This document shows, piece after piece, positions 1-7,057 of a stretch of 64,000 nucleotides of DNA (its first letter is position 1; each line of letters opens with the position of its first letter). Position numbers and translations under genes: made by a program. The stretch spans positions 4,612 through 68,611 of the forward strand of contig NZ_ASXG01000015.1 of the NCBI RefSeq assembly GCF_000411975.1, in the 5' to 3' direction. The notes beneath the pieces were generated by a model. That model saw only the letters and a list, made by a program, of their open reading frames with translations. It made no database searches and was not told the origin of the DNA. The DNA is from Amycolatopsis orientalis DSM 43388. Lineage in GTDB: Bacteria > Actinomycetota > Actinomycetes > Mycobacteriales > Pseudonocardiaceae.

Positions 1-795
1 GGGCAAAGCCTCAAGACCGACTACGGCCAGCTCAGCGGGTTCGACGGTGACGTGACCCTCTCCCAGCCCGGCACGGACAAGACGGGCGGCCCGGACGACG
101 GGCACGGACCCAACGGCCACTCCCGGTCCGGATTCGGTCCTGCGAGCACGGGCGGCGGCCCGTCGAGCGCGTTCACGCCGAGCTATCCCGGCGGTACCGC
201 GGTCTCTCCCGGTTCGAGCAGCCACCCACCGACCTACCAGCCGCCGAACCATCCGGTTGGGACCGGACCCGGGACAGGCGACGGCACGACCACGGCCGGG
301 TGGACGCCGCCGGACCCGGGCCGGACAGTGGGGCCAGGTTGGGGTCCCTCGCCGTCGGTTCCGGTCGGTGGCGGGCCTGGTGGCGGGAATTCGTGGTCGC
401 CGGGGCTGGTCGGCGGGTTCGGTCCGACCGGCGGGTTCGGCCCAGGCGGCGGCTCTCCGGGAGGCGGTTCGGGCGGGAGCCTGGGCGGCCGGGCAGGCGG
501 TTCCGCGGGCATCGGCGCGGGCTCCGGGACTGGGTCTGGTGCGGGCGAACAGGCGGCGGGACGTGGTGGTGCCAACGCTGCGGCAGCCCGGGGCGCGGCC
601 GGGGCCAAGGGGTCGGCAGGCATGGGCGGCATGGGTGCCGGAGGCGGCAAGGGCAAGGGCGAGGAGGACAAGGAGCACCAGCGCCGCTACGGGCTGGAGG
701 ACGATTCCGCGTTCGACATCACCGACGACGAGGACGGACGGTTGCGCGACCCGCGCACCGGGCTCCCGCCCACGCCCCCGACCATCGGCGGCTGA
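1..795 (+). CDS. PPE-like ESX substrate, C-terminal part only
   Basis: The frame is open at the left edge, so only the last 264 residues are visible. They are almost all Gly/Pro/Ser-rich low-complexity sequence followed by a charged tail that ends DPRTGLPPTPPTIGG. A long Gly-rich linker with this kind of tail is what I know from actinobacterial PPE/WXG-type substrates of type VII (ESX) secretion; the diagnostic helical PPE domain would lie outside the window. The EspG-family gene begins 9 bp downstream and very likely shares the transcript, and EspG proteins act as cytosolic chaperones for PPE partners. The pair lies on the element side of an att-like tRNA fragment. A non-PPE ESX substrate is the main alternative. 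Confidence 0.6.
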   Translation, partial: GQSLKTDYGQLSGFDGDVTLSQPGTDKTGGPDDGHGPNGHSRSGFGPASTGGGPSSAFTPSYPGGTAVSPGSSSHPPTYQPPNHPVGTGPGTGDGTTTAGWTPPDPGRTVGPGWGPSPSVPVGGGPGGGNSWSPGLVGGFGPTGGFGPGGGSPGGGSGGSLGGRAGGSAGIGAGSGTGSGAGEQAAGRGGANAAAARGAAGAKGSAGMGGMGAGGGKGKGEEDKEHQRRYGLEDDSAFDITDDEDGRLRDPRTGLPPTPPTIGG

Positions 796-804
796 GACAC
801 CACG

Positions 805-1557
805 ATGACGATCCTCGACAGACCGGTGCGCATCCCGCGCCCGGCGTTCTTCGTCGCGTGGAACCATCTCGGCGAGGGCACGCTCCCAGCGGTGATCGAC
901 CCGGACACCACCTACGCGACCGCGGACTTCTCGCGCGAACTGGAGCAGCGCACGCTGTCCCGGTTCGAGAGCGTGCGGCTGGCGACACCGGACGGGCGGC
1001 TGACCGCGCCGTTCCGGGCCACGCTGGAACTGCTCGCAGCACCGGAAAGGGAGCTGTACTCCTGGTCCGCGTTCCCCAACCGCCCTGGCGACAACGGCGC
1101 CGTGCTCGTCGCCTCCGCAGGCCGCAACGCCGTCCGGCTGATCACCGACCACCGCTCGATCCAGCTCGACCCGATCCCGCCCCACGAGCTGGCAGCCAGC
1201 CTGGCCGCAACCCTGCCCGACTACGGCCCGGCCAGGATCGGCCGCCTCCGCGTGCCCATGGCCTACCTCGACGGCCGCGACGCGGACCCGCTCTCGGAAG
1301 CCTCCGGGCACGCCGACCAGATCCGCCACCTCACCCGCACCGAACGCATCGGCGTACACAAGCTCTACGCAGCCACACGCAAGGGCAGCGACCGCACCCG
1401 CAGCACGCCGCTCACCGTCTACGACCTCGCCCGAACCGGACGCGTCCTCGCCTTCACCAGCACCGACGGCAGCGGCGGTCAAGAAGCCGTCATGTGCCCC
1501 GGCGACCGCACCAACCTCACCGACGCACTCAACCTCACCCTCACCGGACTGACCTGA
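805..1557 (+). CDS. ESX secretion-associated protein, EspG family
   Basis: A 250-residue protein of the usual EspG length. It begins MTILDRPVRIPRPAF and carries the mixed alpha/beta pattern of the family, including 'ELYSWSAFPNRPGDNGAVLVAS' split here over about residues 77-98, which resembles the stretch in EspG proteins that report on Ala/Gly-rich strands. EspG proteins bind the tip of PE/PPE dimers in the cytosol and keep them soluble for the ESX translocon. The ATG start lies 9 bp after the PPE-like gene, which supports an operon and a cognate pair. No ESX core genes (eccB, eccD, mycP) are in view, so the secretion machinery must be elsewhere. Confidence 0.75.
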   Translation: MTILDRPVRIPRPAFFVAWNHLGEGTLPAVIDPDTTYATADFSRELEQRTLSRFESVRLATPDGRLTAPFRATLELLAAPERELYSWSAFPNRPGDNGAVLVASAGRNAVRLITDHRSIQLDPIPPHELAASLAATLPDYGPARIGRLRVPMAYLDGRDADPLSEASGHADQIRHLTRTERIGVHKLYAATRKGSDRTRSTPLTVYDLARTGRVLAFTSTDGSGGQEAVMCPGDRTNLTDALNLTLTGLT

Positions 1558-1590
1558 CAACACCAACAGGAGCCAACCTCGGCTTTGGGC

Positions 1591-1614
1591 CTAGTCTCAT
1601 TTCTAGTCTCATTC
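1591..1614 (+). repeat. Tandem 12-bp direct repeat, possible integrase arm site
   Basis: Two adjacent copies of CTAGTCTCATT(T/C) with a period of exactly 12 bp, about 95 bp inside the presumed element end. Short direct repeats at this distance from the core are typical of arm-type binding sites of tyrosine integrases. No integrase gene is in the window. Confidence 0.35.
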
Positions 1615-1705
1615 GCCCCGGTTCACCCAGGTCCCCCGACCGGCGGACGGCGCGCTGACCTGCACCTCCGCAATCCGGGGCCCCCAGTGAACACCCACGA
1701 GCAGA

Positions 1706-1759
1706 CTTGGAAAGCGTGTTGGGTTCACGCCCTCGCAGGTTCGAATCCTGTATCCTCCG
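1706..1759 (+). tRNA. 3' fragment of tRNA-Ser(GGA), att site remnant
   Basis: The segment contains an anticodon loop TTGGAAA with anticodon GGA at 1709-1711, the 3' anticodon stem GCGTG, a serine-type long variable arm (GGG/CCC stem), a normal T arm around TTCGAAT, the 3' acceptor strand ATCCTCC and discriminator G. The 5' half is missing: no GGAGGAT acceptor strand or D arm precedes it, and the expected 5' anticodon stem CACGC reads CAGAC. Homology therefore starts at the anticodon stem-loop, the usual crossover point of tyrosine integrases. The fragment is read as the displaced end (attL/attR) of an element lying to its left; an intact tRNA-Ser(GGA) is predicted at the other end, outside the window. 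It cannot be a working tRNA. Confidence 0.75.
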
Positions 1760-1770
1760 CAGCGGTAATC

Positions 1771-1805
1771 CGAAGGTCCCGGCTTCTCAGAGGCCGGGAC
1801 CTTCG
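1771..1805 (+). terminator. Hairpin terminator after the tRNA-Ser fragment
   Basis: A perfect 13-bp stem (CGAAGGTCCCGGC with its complement) and an 8-9 nt loop directly after the tRNA fragment. It is probably the old terminator of the tRNA-Ser gene. Confidence 0.7.
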
Positions 1806-1861
1806 GCGTTCCGCGGCAAATCCCTTGGCTGGCAACGATAATCCGCTGGCACAATCCAGGC

Positions 1862-2239
1862 ATGGACCACCGCGCAGCTCAAGAATTCGCCGACCACTGG
1901 GCCAAGGCCTGGAACGCCCACGACCTCGACGCCCTGATGACCCACTTCGCCGACGACGTGACCTTCCGGTCCCCGGTCGCGGTCCAGGTGATCGGCGGCG
2001 ACGGGGTGATCCGCGGCAAGGAGGCGCTGCGCGCGTACTGGGCCGAGGGGCTGCGCCGGATTCCCGATCTCCGCTTCGAGGTCCTCGGCGTCTACGCCGG
2101 GCTGGACGCGCTCGTCATCAACTACCGCAACCAGAAGGGCGGGCTGGTCAACGAGGTCCTGGTCTTCGACGGCCCGCTCGTCGTCGAGGGCTACGGCACG
2201 TACCTCGGCGACGACCCGAATCCGGCCGGCGCTCGCTGA
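1862..2239 (+). CDS. SnoaL-like / NTF2-fold protein
   Basis: A 125-residue protein with the features of the NTF2-like SnoaL family: an N-terminal helix containing 'WAKAWNAHDLDALMTHFADDV', cut here as residues 14-34, then 'GKEALRAYWAEGL' and a C-terminal curved sheet ending in 'GYGTYLGDD'. Members are cyclases, isomerases or small-molecule binding proteins of unknown role; nothing here tells the substrate. It is a monocistronic gene on the chromosomal side of the att remnant. The ATG at 1862 fits the family N-terminus well. Confidence 0.75.
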   Translation: MDHRAAQEFADHWAKAWNAHDLDALMTHFADDVTFRSPVAVQVIGGDGVIRGKEALRAYWAEGLRRIPDLRFEVLGVYAGLDALVINYRNQKGGLVNEVLVFDGPLVVEGYGTYLGDDPNPAGAR

Positions 2240-2610
2240 ACCGGGCGGCGGGCGGTCGCTGCCCGCGACCGGCGGCAGGGGCTGGGATCGGCCGAACGGC
2301 CCTACCCGCTAGGCTTCGCCGCAGACTTCATCGCAGCCGTCCGGAGAGGTTCCCCGGTGTCACGAATACCGTTTTGACCTGGGCGTCGGCCGTCGCACGC
2401 GCCACGAGAACCCGCAGGTCACCAGGCTGGAACGCGGGTTTCGGGCCCCGCGTGCGCACCACTGGCCAGTCGCCCGACAGGCCCCGGACTGCCGATCGCG
2501 TCCGGGGCTTTGTCGATTCTCCCGTTCCCACTTACTTACCGAAAACACTTGATCACGCTAAGTTTGTACGTGGTCGTTCCAGCCCCTGACGTACCGAGGA
2601 GCCCGCCCCC
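2240..2610. other. Intergenic region with hairpins, possible small RNA
   Basis: No convincing protein gene is seen in these 371 bp. It contains a hairpin with AACCCGC/GCGGGTT arms near 2410-2445 and a terminator-like hairpin at 2481-2510, yet the nearest upstream gene ends 240 bp earlier. A free-standing terminator of this kind can mark a small RNA. The last 60 bp are less GC-rich and probably carry the promoter of the following operon; a GAGGAG ribosome-binding site precedes the ATG at 2611. Confidence 0.35.
2481..2510 (+). terminator. Rho-independent type hairpin
   Basis: GCCCCGGAC and its exact complement GTCCGGGGC surround a 12-nt loop and are followed by TTTG. It could end the SnoaL-like transcript or an unannotated small RNA. 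Confidence 0.55.
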
Positions 2611-2871
2611 ATGGCCGGAGTGGAAGAGATCCGCGCTGGTATCGCGCTCGCGAACGAGAAGGCGTCCGCGAGCATCGCCGCGCTGCAGCAGGCAGCGCAG
2701 GCGCTCGAAGAAGCACAGCTGTCGCTGTCCCAAGCCACCCAGGGCAGCAGCCAGCACGAGGTGAACCAGGCGCACGGCCTGCTCGCCGAGGCGCTGCAGG
2801 GAATCACCGGGATGCAGAGCACCATCCAGGCCGGCATCTCGTCGGCCGATTCCTACTCGGCGCGGCTTTAA
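2611..2871 (+). CDS. Small helical protein A, first gene of ATPase operon
   Basis: An 86-residue, Ala/Gln/Glu-rich protein predicted to be almost entirely helical and without Cys, signal peptide or membrane segment. It starts MAGVEEIRAGIALAN and ends SADSYSARL. It resembles the next protein in length, helical make-up and the end motif Tyr-x-x-Arg-Leu, so the two are probably paralogues that pair as a helical hairpin dimer. The size recalls WXG100 proteins, but there is no WXG turn. It is the first gene of a tight operon with an FtsK/EccC-like ATPase (5- and 7-bp gaps), which suggests it is a partner or substrate of that ATPase. Function unknown. Confidence 0.8.
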   Translation: MAGVEEIRAGIALANEKASASIAALQQAAQALEEAQLSLSQATQGSSQHEVNQAHGLLAEALQGITGMQSTIQAGISSADSYSARL

Positions 2872-2876
2872 CGCCG

Positions 2877-3125
2877 ATGTCCGGGCTCGCCGAAATCCAC
2901 CAGTTGCTCACCGCCGCGCGAGCGGGGGTCGGCGACGGACGGGCGCACGCCGAGCGGGCGAGGACTCTGCTCGGCGACGCCCGGCGCGCACTCGTCGACG
3001 CGCAGGCCAAGGCAGATCCGTGGCTGCCCGGGCAATTGGCGCAGGCCGACGAGGCGCTCGAGCATCTCCTCACCCGTTTAGCCGCCGCCGACGATTTAGT
3101 GGGCGGATACCAGTCACGCCTGTAG
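2877..3125 (+). CDS. Small helical protein B, paralogue of the preceding
   Basis: An 82-residue Ala/Arg/Leu-rich helical protein starting MSGLAEIHQLLTAAR and ending VGGYQSRL. The end matches the preceding protein's YSARL as Tyr-x-x-Arg-Leu, and both have the same heptad-like spacing of small residues, so I infer duplication and divergence. It lies 5 bp after the first gene and 7 bp before the ATPase gene. No enzymatic motif is visible. A heterodimeric ESX-like substrate or an adaptor for the ATPase are the two readings I consider likely. Confidence 0.8.
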   Translation: MSGLAEIHQLLTAARAGVGDGRAHAERARTLLGDARRALVDAQAKADPWLPGQLAQADEALEHLLTRLAAADDLVGGYQSRL

Positions 3126-3132
3126 GGATGAG

Positions 3133-5883
3133 ATGGCCAGCAAGGCAGCCGAGCAACGCAATCGTGTGCAAACCGCCCTCGACCGGGTCCGGCACCAGAT
3201 CGGGCTCGTGCTCGGGGCCGCGGCCGGCGCGCGCGAAATGGCCGAGGCCGAGGTGGCGCGGCTGACGCTGGAACAGGAGATCGTCCGGGTCGGCATGGAC
3301 CACGCCGATCCGGCCCAGCAGACGGAGTGGGCCCGGCATCCGGCGGCGCACGAGGTGTTCGCCGCGCTCGGCGGCACCCGCGCCGCCTTCTACACCGACT
3401 GGAGCGCCGGGCCCGGCGAGCTGCGCGACCTCGTCGCCGCGCACGCGCCGGGCCCGGCCGGACGGCCGCCGAGCGAATGGCTCGGCCGCGTCGGCACGAA
3501 TCCCGGCGTCACCGCGCCCGGGCTGTGGCGGGTCGGCTCGGCCACCGCGGCCGGCCGCGACATCTCGCGCACGTTCGACGTCGCCGTGCCGTTGCTGGAC
3601 GAATCGCACCTGGCCATCACGTCCGCGCCGAAAACGCGGCCGGTGGTGGACGGGATCGTGCAGGGCCTGCTGATGCGCGTGCTGTCGGCGTTCGAGCCCG
3701 GCGCGGTGAAAATCCACCTGTGGGACGTCGGGCAGCTCACCGCGATCCTGCCGGACCTGTACCCGCTCAGCCGCACGAGCGCGCTGTCGCTGTACGACCC
3801 GACGCGGCTGGAGGATCTGCTCGACGAACTCGCCGGGCACATCCGCCGGATCCACGCCACCGGCATGCAGGCGGGCCACACCTCGTTGCGGGAACTGCGA
3901 AAAGCCACCGGGCAGCGCCTGGAGCCGTATCGGATCGCGGTGCTGTACGGCAACGGAGAAACCCTCGACGCGGAACGCGCGCGCGACCTCAAACGCGTGG
4001 CCAGCGGCGCGCTCGCGGCCGGGATCTGCCTGATCCTGGTGGACGTGCCCACCGCGGTGAGCGCGTCGATCGAAACGCTCAGCCTGCTGGACGAACGCCG
4101 CGCGGTCAGCAGCATGACCGGCAGCGACCTGGTGGTGGACCTGGATCCGCCGCTGCCGTCCGGGCAGGTCATCCGCGCGGCGAACCGGATCGCCGAAGCG
4201 CTGATCGCCAAACAGGGCGGCCCGCGGTCGTTCGCCGACCTGATGCCCGCCGAGATCGGCCAGGAGAGTTCCGCGCGCGAGCTGCGCGCGCCGATCGGGT
4301 TCCACGAGGGCGAAGCCGTCGAAGTGGTGATCGGCGACGCGAGCCCGCACGCGCTCATCGGCGGACCGAGCGGTTCGGGGAAAACGAATTTCCTGTACGC
4401 GTTGCTGGGCAGTCTCGCCGCGCGTTACTCGCCCGACGAGCTGGCGTTGTATCTGCTGGACTTCAAGGAAGGCGTCTCGTTCGCCGGTCTCGCGCCCGGG
4501 CGCAAGGACTCCAGCTGGCTGCCGCACGCGAAACTGGTCGGGGTCAACGTCAACACCGACCGCGAATTCGGGTTGGCGCTGCTGCGTTTCCTCGCCGACG
4601 AATTGCGCCGCCGTTCCGCCGCGGCCAAGGAACACGAGGTCACGAACCTGGCCGACCTGCGGGAACAGGATCCGGGCGGGCACTGGCCGCGGATCGTCGC
4701 GGTGATCGACGAATTCCAGTACCTGTTCGCCGGACGCGACCAGGTGACCGCGCAGGCCACGCAATTGCTGGAAGACATCGCGCGCCGGGGTCGATCCCAA
4801 GGCATTCACCTGGTGCTGGCCAGCCAGGACGTCGCGGGGATCGAGGCGTTCTGGGGCAAGCCCGCGGTGTTCGAACAGTGCACGCTGCGGATCGCGATGC
4901 CGAAGGCGCGGCGGGTGCTCGCGGAGACGAACAACGCGGCCGTCTCCGCACCGAAGTGGCACGCGGTGATCAACCACGATTCCGGGGTCGCGCACGGCAA
5001 CCAGCTCGCGCATGTCCCGGACGCGAGCACGCGCAACGTATTCGTTAACCTGCAGCAGAAACTCTGGGAACTCTACGCCGGCCGATTCACCCGGCCCCGC
5101 CTGTTCGACGGTGCGCATTCGCCAATCCTGGAACAGTTCCCGGCCTATCTGGAACTCAAGCCGAGCCCTCAGCCGCGAGCGATCCTTGGCCAGTCGATCG
5201 ACGTCACCGAGGCCGCCTGCGGGGTGGAGTTGCCTCGCGTACCCGGCCGGAACGTCGCGGTGCTCGGCGGCGCGACCGCGGAGGCGCTGTCCATTATGGA
5301 CTCCGCTGCGCGTTCGCTTTCCAAGCAGATGAAGGAAGGCGAGGTCGAGTTCCTGCTGCATTGCCCGATCGAAGCGAGTTCGTCCGCCGTCCTGGATCTC
5401 AAGGACCGGCTAGTCGCCGATGGACATCTCGCGACGCTGACCGACAACCTGTCCGCCGAACTGGAGACCATCGTCGAATCGCTCGACACGACGATGCCGC
5501 GCATTCTCCTGCTGTACGGGGTGGACGCGGCGCTGCCGTCGTTGGAAGCCAAAGCCGTCGGGCAGCTGAAGAGCGGCCTCGACCATCTGCGGACGCTGCT
5601 GAAAAACGGTCCGTCCCACGGCGTGCACCTCATCGGATGGTGGCGCAGCGTCGCGCGGCTCAAGGACACCCTCGGCTTCGGCGGCACGGACGACATCGGC
5701 ACCTGGGCCGCCCTGGACGTCCAGGGCAACGAACTGTCGCCGTTCGCCGCGGGCCAGGTCGTGCACTGGTCGCCGCGGCCAGGCCGGGCCTTGTTCTTCG
5801 ACCGCACCACGCACGGGGCGCCGGAAGTCATCATTCCGTTCCAGCGCCCGGAAACCGAGCCGACCGCGGGAGGCATGCCGTGA
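3133..5883 (+). CDS. FtsK/SpoIIIE (EccC-like) ATPase with degenerate second site
   Basis: A 916-residue protein. Residues 1-50 are a charged helix or coiled coil; an FtsK/SpoIIIE-type P-loop domain follows with Walker A GPSGSGKT at 411-418 and Walker B IVAVIDE at 521-527. A second P-loop-like core starts near residue 707 (NVAVLGGATAEAL), where the Lys-Thr of the Walker A motif is missing, so it should not hydrolyse ATP. One active and one degenerate FtsK-type domain is the plan of EccC in type VII secretion, but there are no N-terminal membrane helices and no other ESX core gene. A cytosolic motor acting on protein or DNA is inferred. The gene overlaps the next by 4 bp. A conjugative TraB protein is less likely because TraB has a single motor domain and DNA-binding tail. 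Confidence 0.85.
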   Translation: MASKAAEQRNRVQTALDRVRHQIGLVLGAAAGAREMAEAEVARLTLEQEIVRVGMDHADPAQQTEWARHPAAHEVFAALGGTRAAFYTDWSAGPGELRDLVAAHAPGPAGRPPSEWLGRVGTNPGVTAPGLWRVGSATAAGRDISRTFDVAVPLLDESHLAITSAPKTRPVVDGIVQGLLMRVLSAFEPGAVKIHLWDVGQLTAILPDLYPLSRTSALSLYDPTRLEDLLDELAGHIRRIHATGMQAGHTSLRELRKATGQRLEPYRIAVLYGNGETLDAERARDLKRVASGALAAGICLILVDVPTAVSASIETLSLLDERRAVSSMTGSDLVVDLDPPLPSGQVIRAANRIAEALIAKQGGPRSFADLMPAEIGQESSARELRAPIGFHEGEAVEVVIGDASPHALIGGPSGSGKTNFLYALLGSLAARYSPDELALYLLDFKEGVSFAGLAPGRKDSSWLPHAKLVGVNVNTDREFGLALLRFLADELRRRSAAAKEHEVTNLADLREQDPGGHWPRIVAVIDEFQYLFAGRDQVTAQATQLLEDIARRGRSQGIHLVLASQDVAGIEAFWGKPAVFEQCTLRIAMPKARRVLAETNNAAVSAPKWHAVINHDSGVAHGNQLAHVPDASTRNVFVNLQQKLWELYAGRFTRPRLFDGAHSPILEQFPAYLELKPSPQPRAILGQSIDVTEAACGVELPRVPGRNVAVLGGATAEALSIMDSAARSLSKQMKEGEVEFLLHCPIEASSSAVLDLKDRLVADGHLATLTDNLSAELETIVESLDTTMPRILLLYGVDAALPSLEAKAVGQLKSGLDHLRTLLKNGPSHGVHLIGWWRSVARLKDTLGFGGTDDIGTWAALDVQGNELSPFAAGQVVHWSPRPGRALFFDRTTHGAPEVIIPFQRPETEPTAGGMP

Positions 5884-6251
5884 CCGAGGGAACCCCCAGC
5901 CCCGCCATGCGGTACAAGGAAATCGTCGGCCGGGCCCGCGGTTCGGCGGACAACCTGCGCGCGTGGGAACTGGCCCGAGCGGAAGAAATCGAACGGCTGC
6001 TGGCGGACGCGCACGCCGCGGTCGCCGCCGCGCGCGATCAGGAGGAGAAGACCCGCGAACGCGCGAACCGCTGGTGGAAGATGGCGCTGCACAACGTGTC
6101 CCGGCTGAGTTTCGTCGAGGTGCTGGACGATCCGCAGCCGGTCACCACCGCGCGTCCGCAGTATTTGGAACGGTATCTGGAAGAAGTCAAGCCGAGTTAC
6201 CAGGAGCTGGTCCAGGCGGTGCTGGGGCTGGGGTGGCGGGCTAAACGCTGA
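5880..6251 (+). CDS. Coiled-coil protein, last gene of ATPase operon
   Basis: A 123-residue protein starting at a GTG that overlaps the ATPase stop codon (GTGA), so translation is probably coupled. Residues 5-70 form a strongly charged, Ala/Arg/Glu-rich helix likely to make a coiled coil; the rest is a shorter helical domain ending GLGWRAKR. No signal peptide, membrane segment or known motif is seen. Its place in the operon suggests a structural or adaptor subunit of the same complex. I do not recognise the family. Confidence 0.75.
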   Translation: MTEGTPSPAMRYKEIVGRARGSADNLRAWELARAEEIERLLADAHAAVAAARDQEEKTRERANRWWKMALHNVSRLSFVEVLDDPQPVTTARPQYLERYLEEVKPSYQELVQAVLGLGWRAKR

Positions 6252-6297
6252 CCTGGTTTTCGCCGGCGAGCCAGTTTTGTCGGTGGTCGGTCCTAGC

Positions 6298-7023
6298 ATG
6301 CGAAGCATGCCAAGATATGTCGACGAGGACCTGCACGGCGCGGAGTTCCGCGAGTGCGATCTGACCGGGGCGCGCCTGATCGGCGTCGTCATGCAAGACG
6401 CCGTGATCGACGGGCTCGTCACCAACCTCGTGGTGAACGGGGTCGAGGTGACCGAGTACGTCGAGGCGGAGCTGGACCGGCGGTATCCGGTGCGGGTGCT
6501 GATCCGCTCCGATGACCTCGCCGACCTGCGCGAAGCAGCACGGCAGCTGCACGCCGGCTGGGCCGCCACGATCGAACGAATCCGCCGCGCCCCCGGCATC
6601 GAGAGCCGCAGGGTGAACGACGAGTGGTCAGCCGCGCAGACGTTGCGCCATCTGGTCTTCGTCCACGACTCGTGGTTCCGTCGCTGCTGTCTTGGCTCGA
6701 CGGAGCTGTTCACGCCGATGGGCATCGGACCGGACGTCGAGCCCTACCGGGAAGCGCACGGGCTGGACCTCTCGCTCGACCCGTCTCTCGACGAGATCGT
6801 GCGAGTGCGCGCCGCGCAGACCGCCGAACTGGAGGCTTGGCTCGACGAAGTCACCGCGGCAGAGCTCGCAGCGCCAGCGCCGGTGCCCGAAGACGATGTC
6901 TGGCCGCCGTACGCCCGCGGCCGCTCCGTGCGGCGATGTCTTGGCACGGTGCTCAACGAGACCTTCGAGCACCACGGCTTCTGCGTGCGCGATCTCGACC
7001 TGATCGAAGGCGAAAAGCCGTGA
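6298..7023 (+). CDS. DinB-like protein with N-terminal pentapeptide-type segment
   Basis: About 241 residues from the ATG at 6298 (a second ATG at 6307 is equally possible; neither has a clear ribosome-binding site). The N-terminus 'LHGAEFRECDLTGARLIGV' looks like two or three pentapeptide repeats (A-D/N-L-x-x). The rest fits the DinB/mycothiol-dependent four-helix superfamily: 'NDEWSAAQTLRHLVFVHD' carries the helix-2 histidine, and 'FEHHGFCVRDLD' near the C-terminus supplies the other metal-binding histidines. Such proteins are often metal-dependent thiol transferases, which would fit a mycothiol producer, but the substrate is unknown. The stop codon lies inside the terminator hairpin that follows. 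Confidence 0.75.
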   Translation: MRSMPRYVDEDLHGAEFRECDLTGARLIGVVMQDAVIDGLVTNLVVNGVEVTEYVEAELDRRYPVRVLIRSDDLADLREAARQLHAGWAATIERIRRAPGIESRRVNDEWSAAQTLRHLVFVHDSWFRRCCLGSTELFTPMGIGPDVEPYREAHGLDLSLDPSLDEIVRVRAAQTAELEAWLDEVTAAELAAPAPVPEDDVWPPYARGRSVRRCLGTVLNETFEHHGFCVRDLDLIEGEKP

Positions 7024-7047
7024 GGGGAACCCGGCGGTTCCCCTCAC
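7020..7047. terminator. Bidirectional hairpin terminator
   Basis: A perfect 12-bp stem GTGAGGGGAACC with complement and a 4-nt loop (CGGC) between two convergent genes, overlapping the stop codon of the DinB-like gene. Confidence 0.8.
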
Positions 7048-7057
7048 GGACAATCAG

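Larger units (their letters stand above)
1558..1861. other. att-like junction region without protein genes
   Basis: This stretch between the EspG gene and the SnoaL-like gene holds a 12-bp direct repeat (1591-1614), a tRNA-Ser 3' fragment (1706-1759) and a strong hairpin terminator (1771-1805). The only ORF on the minus strand across it is the usual spurious reading of a tRNA complement. Together these are the parts expected at the end of an element that integrated into a tRNA gene. Confidence 0.6.

Noticed and set aside
1609..1863. Minus-strand ORF with peptide GGYRIRTCEGVNPTRFP
   Set aside because: This is the well-known false protein from the complement of a tRNA T arm and variable arm.
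2328..2531. A 67-codon minus-strand ORF in the 2240-2610 region
   Set aside because: It crosses the terminator hairpin and has no ribosome-binding site; a structured RNA explains the region better.
3133..5883. TraB-type conjugation protein of an integrative element
   Set aside because: TraB has one motor domain with a winged-helix DNA-binding tail; this protein has a second degenerate P-loop domain and small helical partners, and lies on the chromosomal side of the att remnant.
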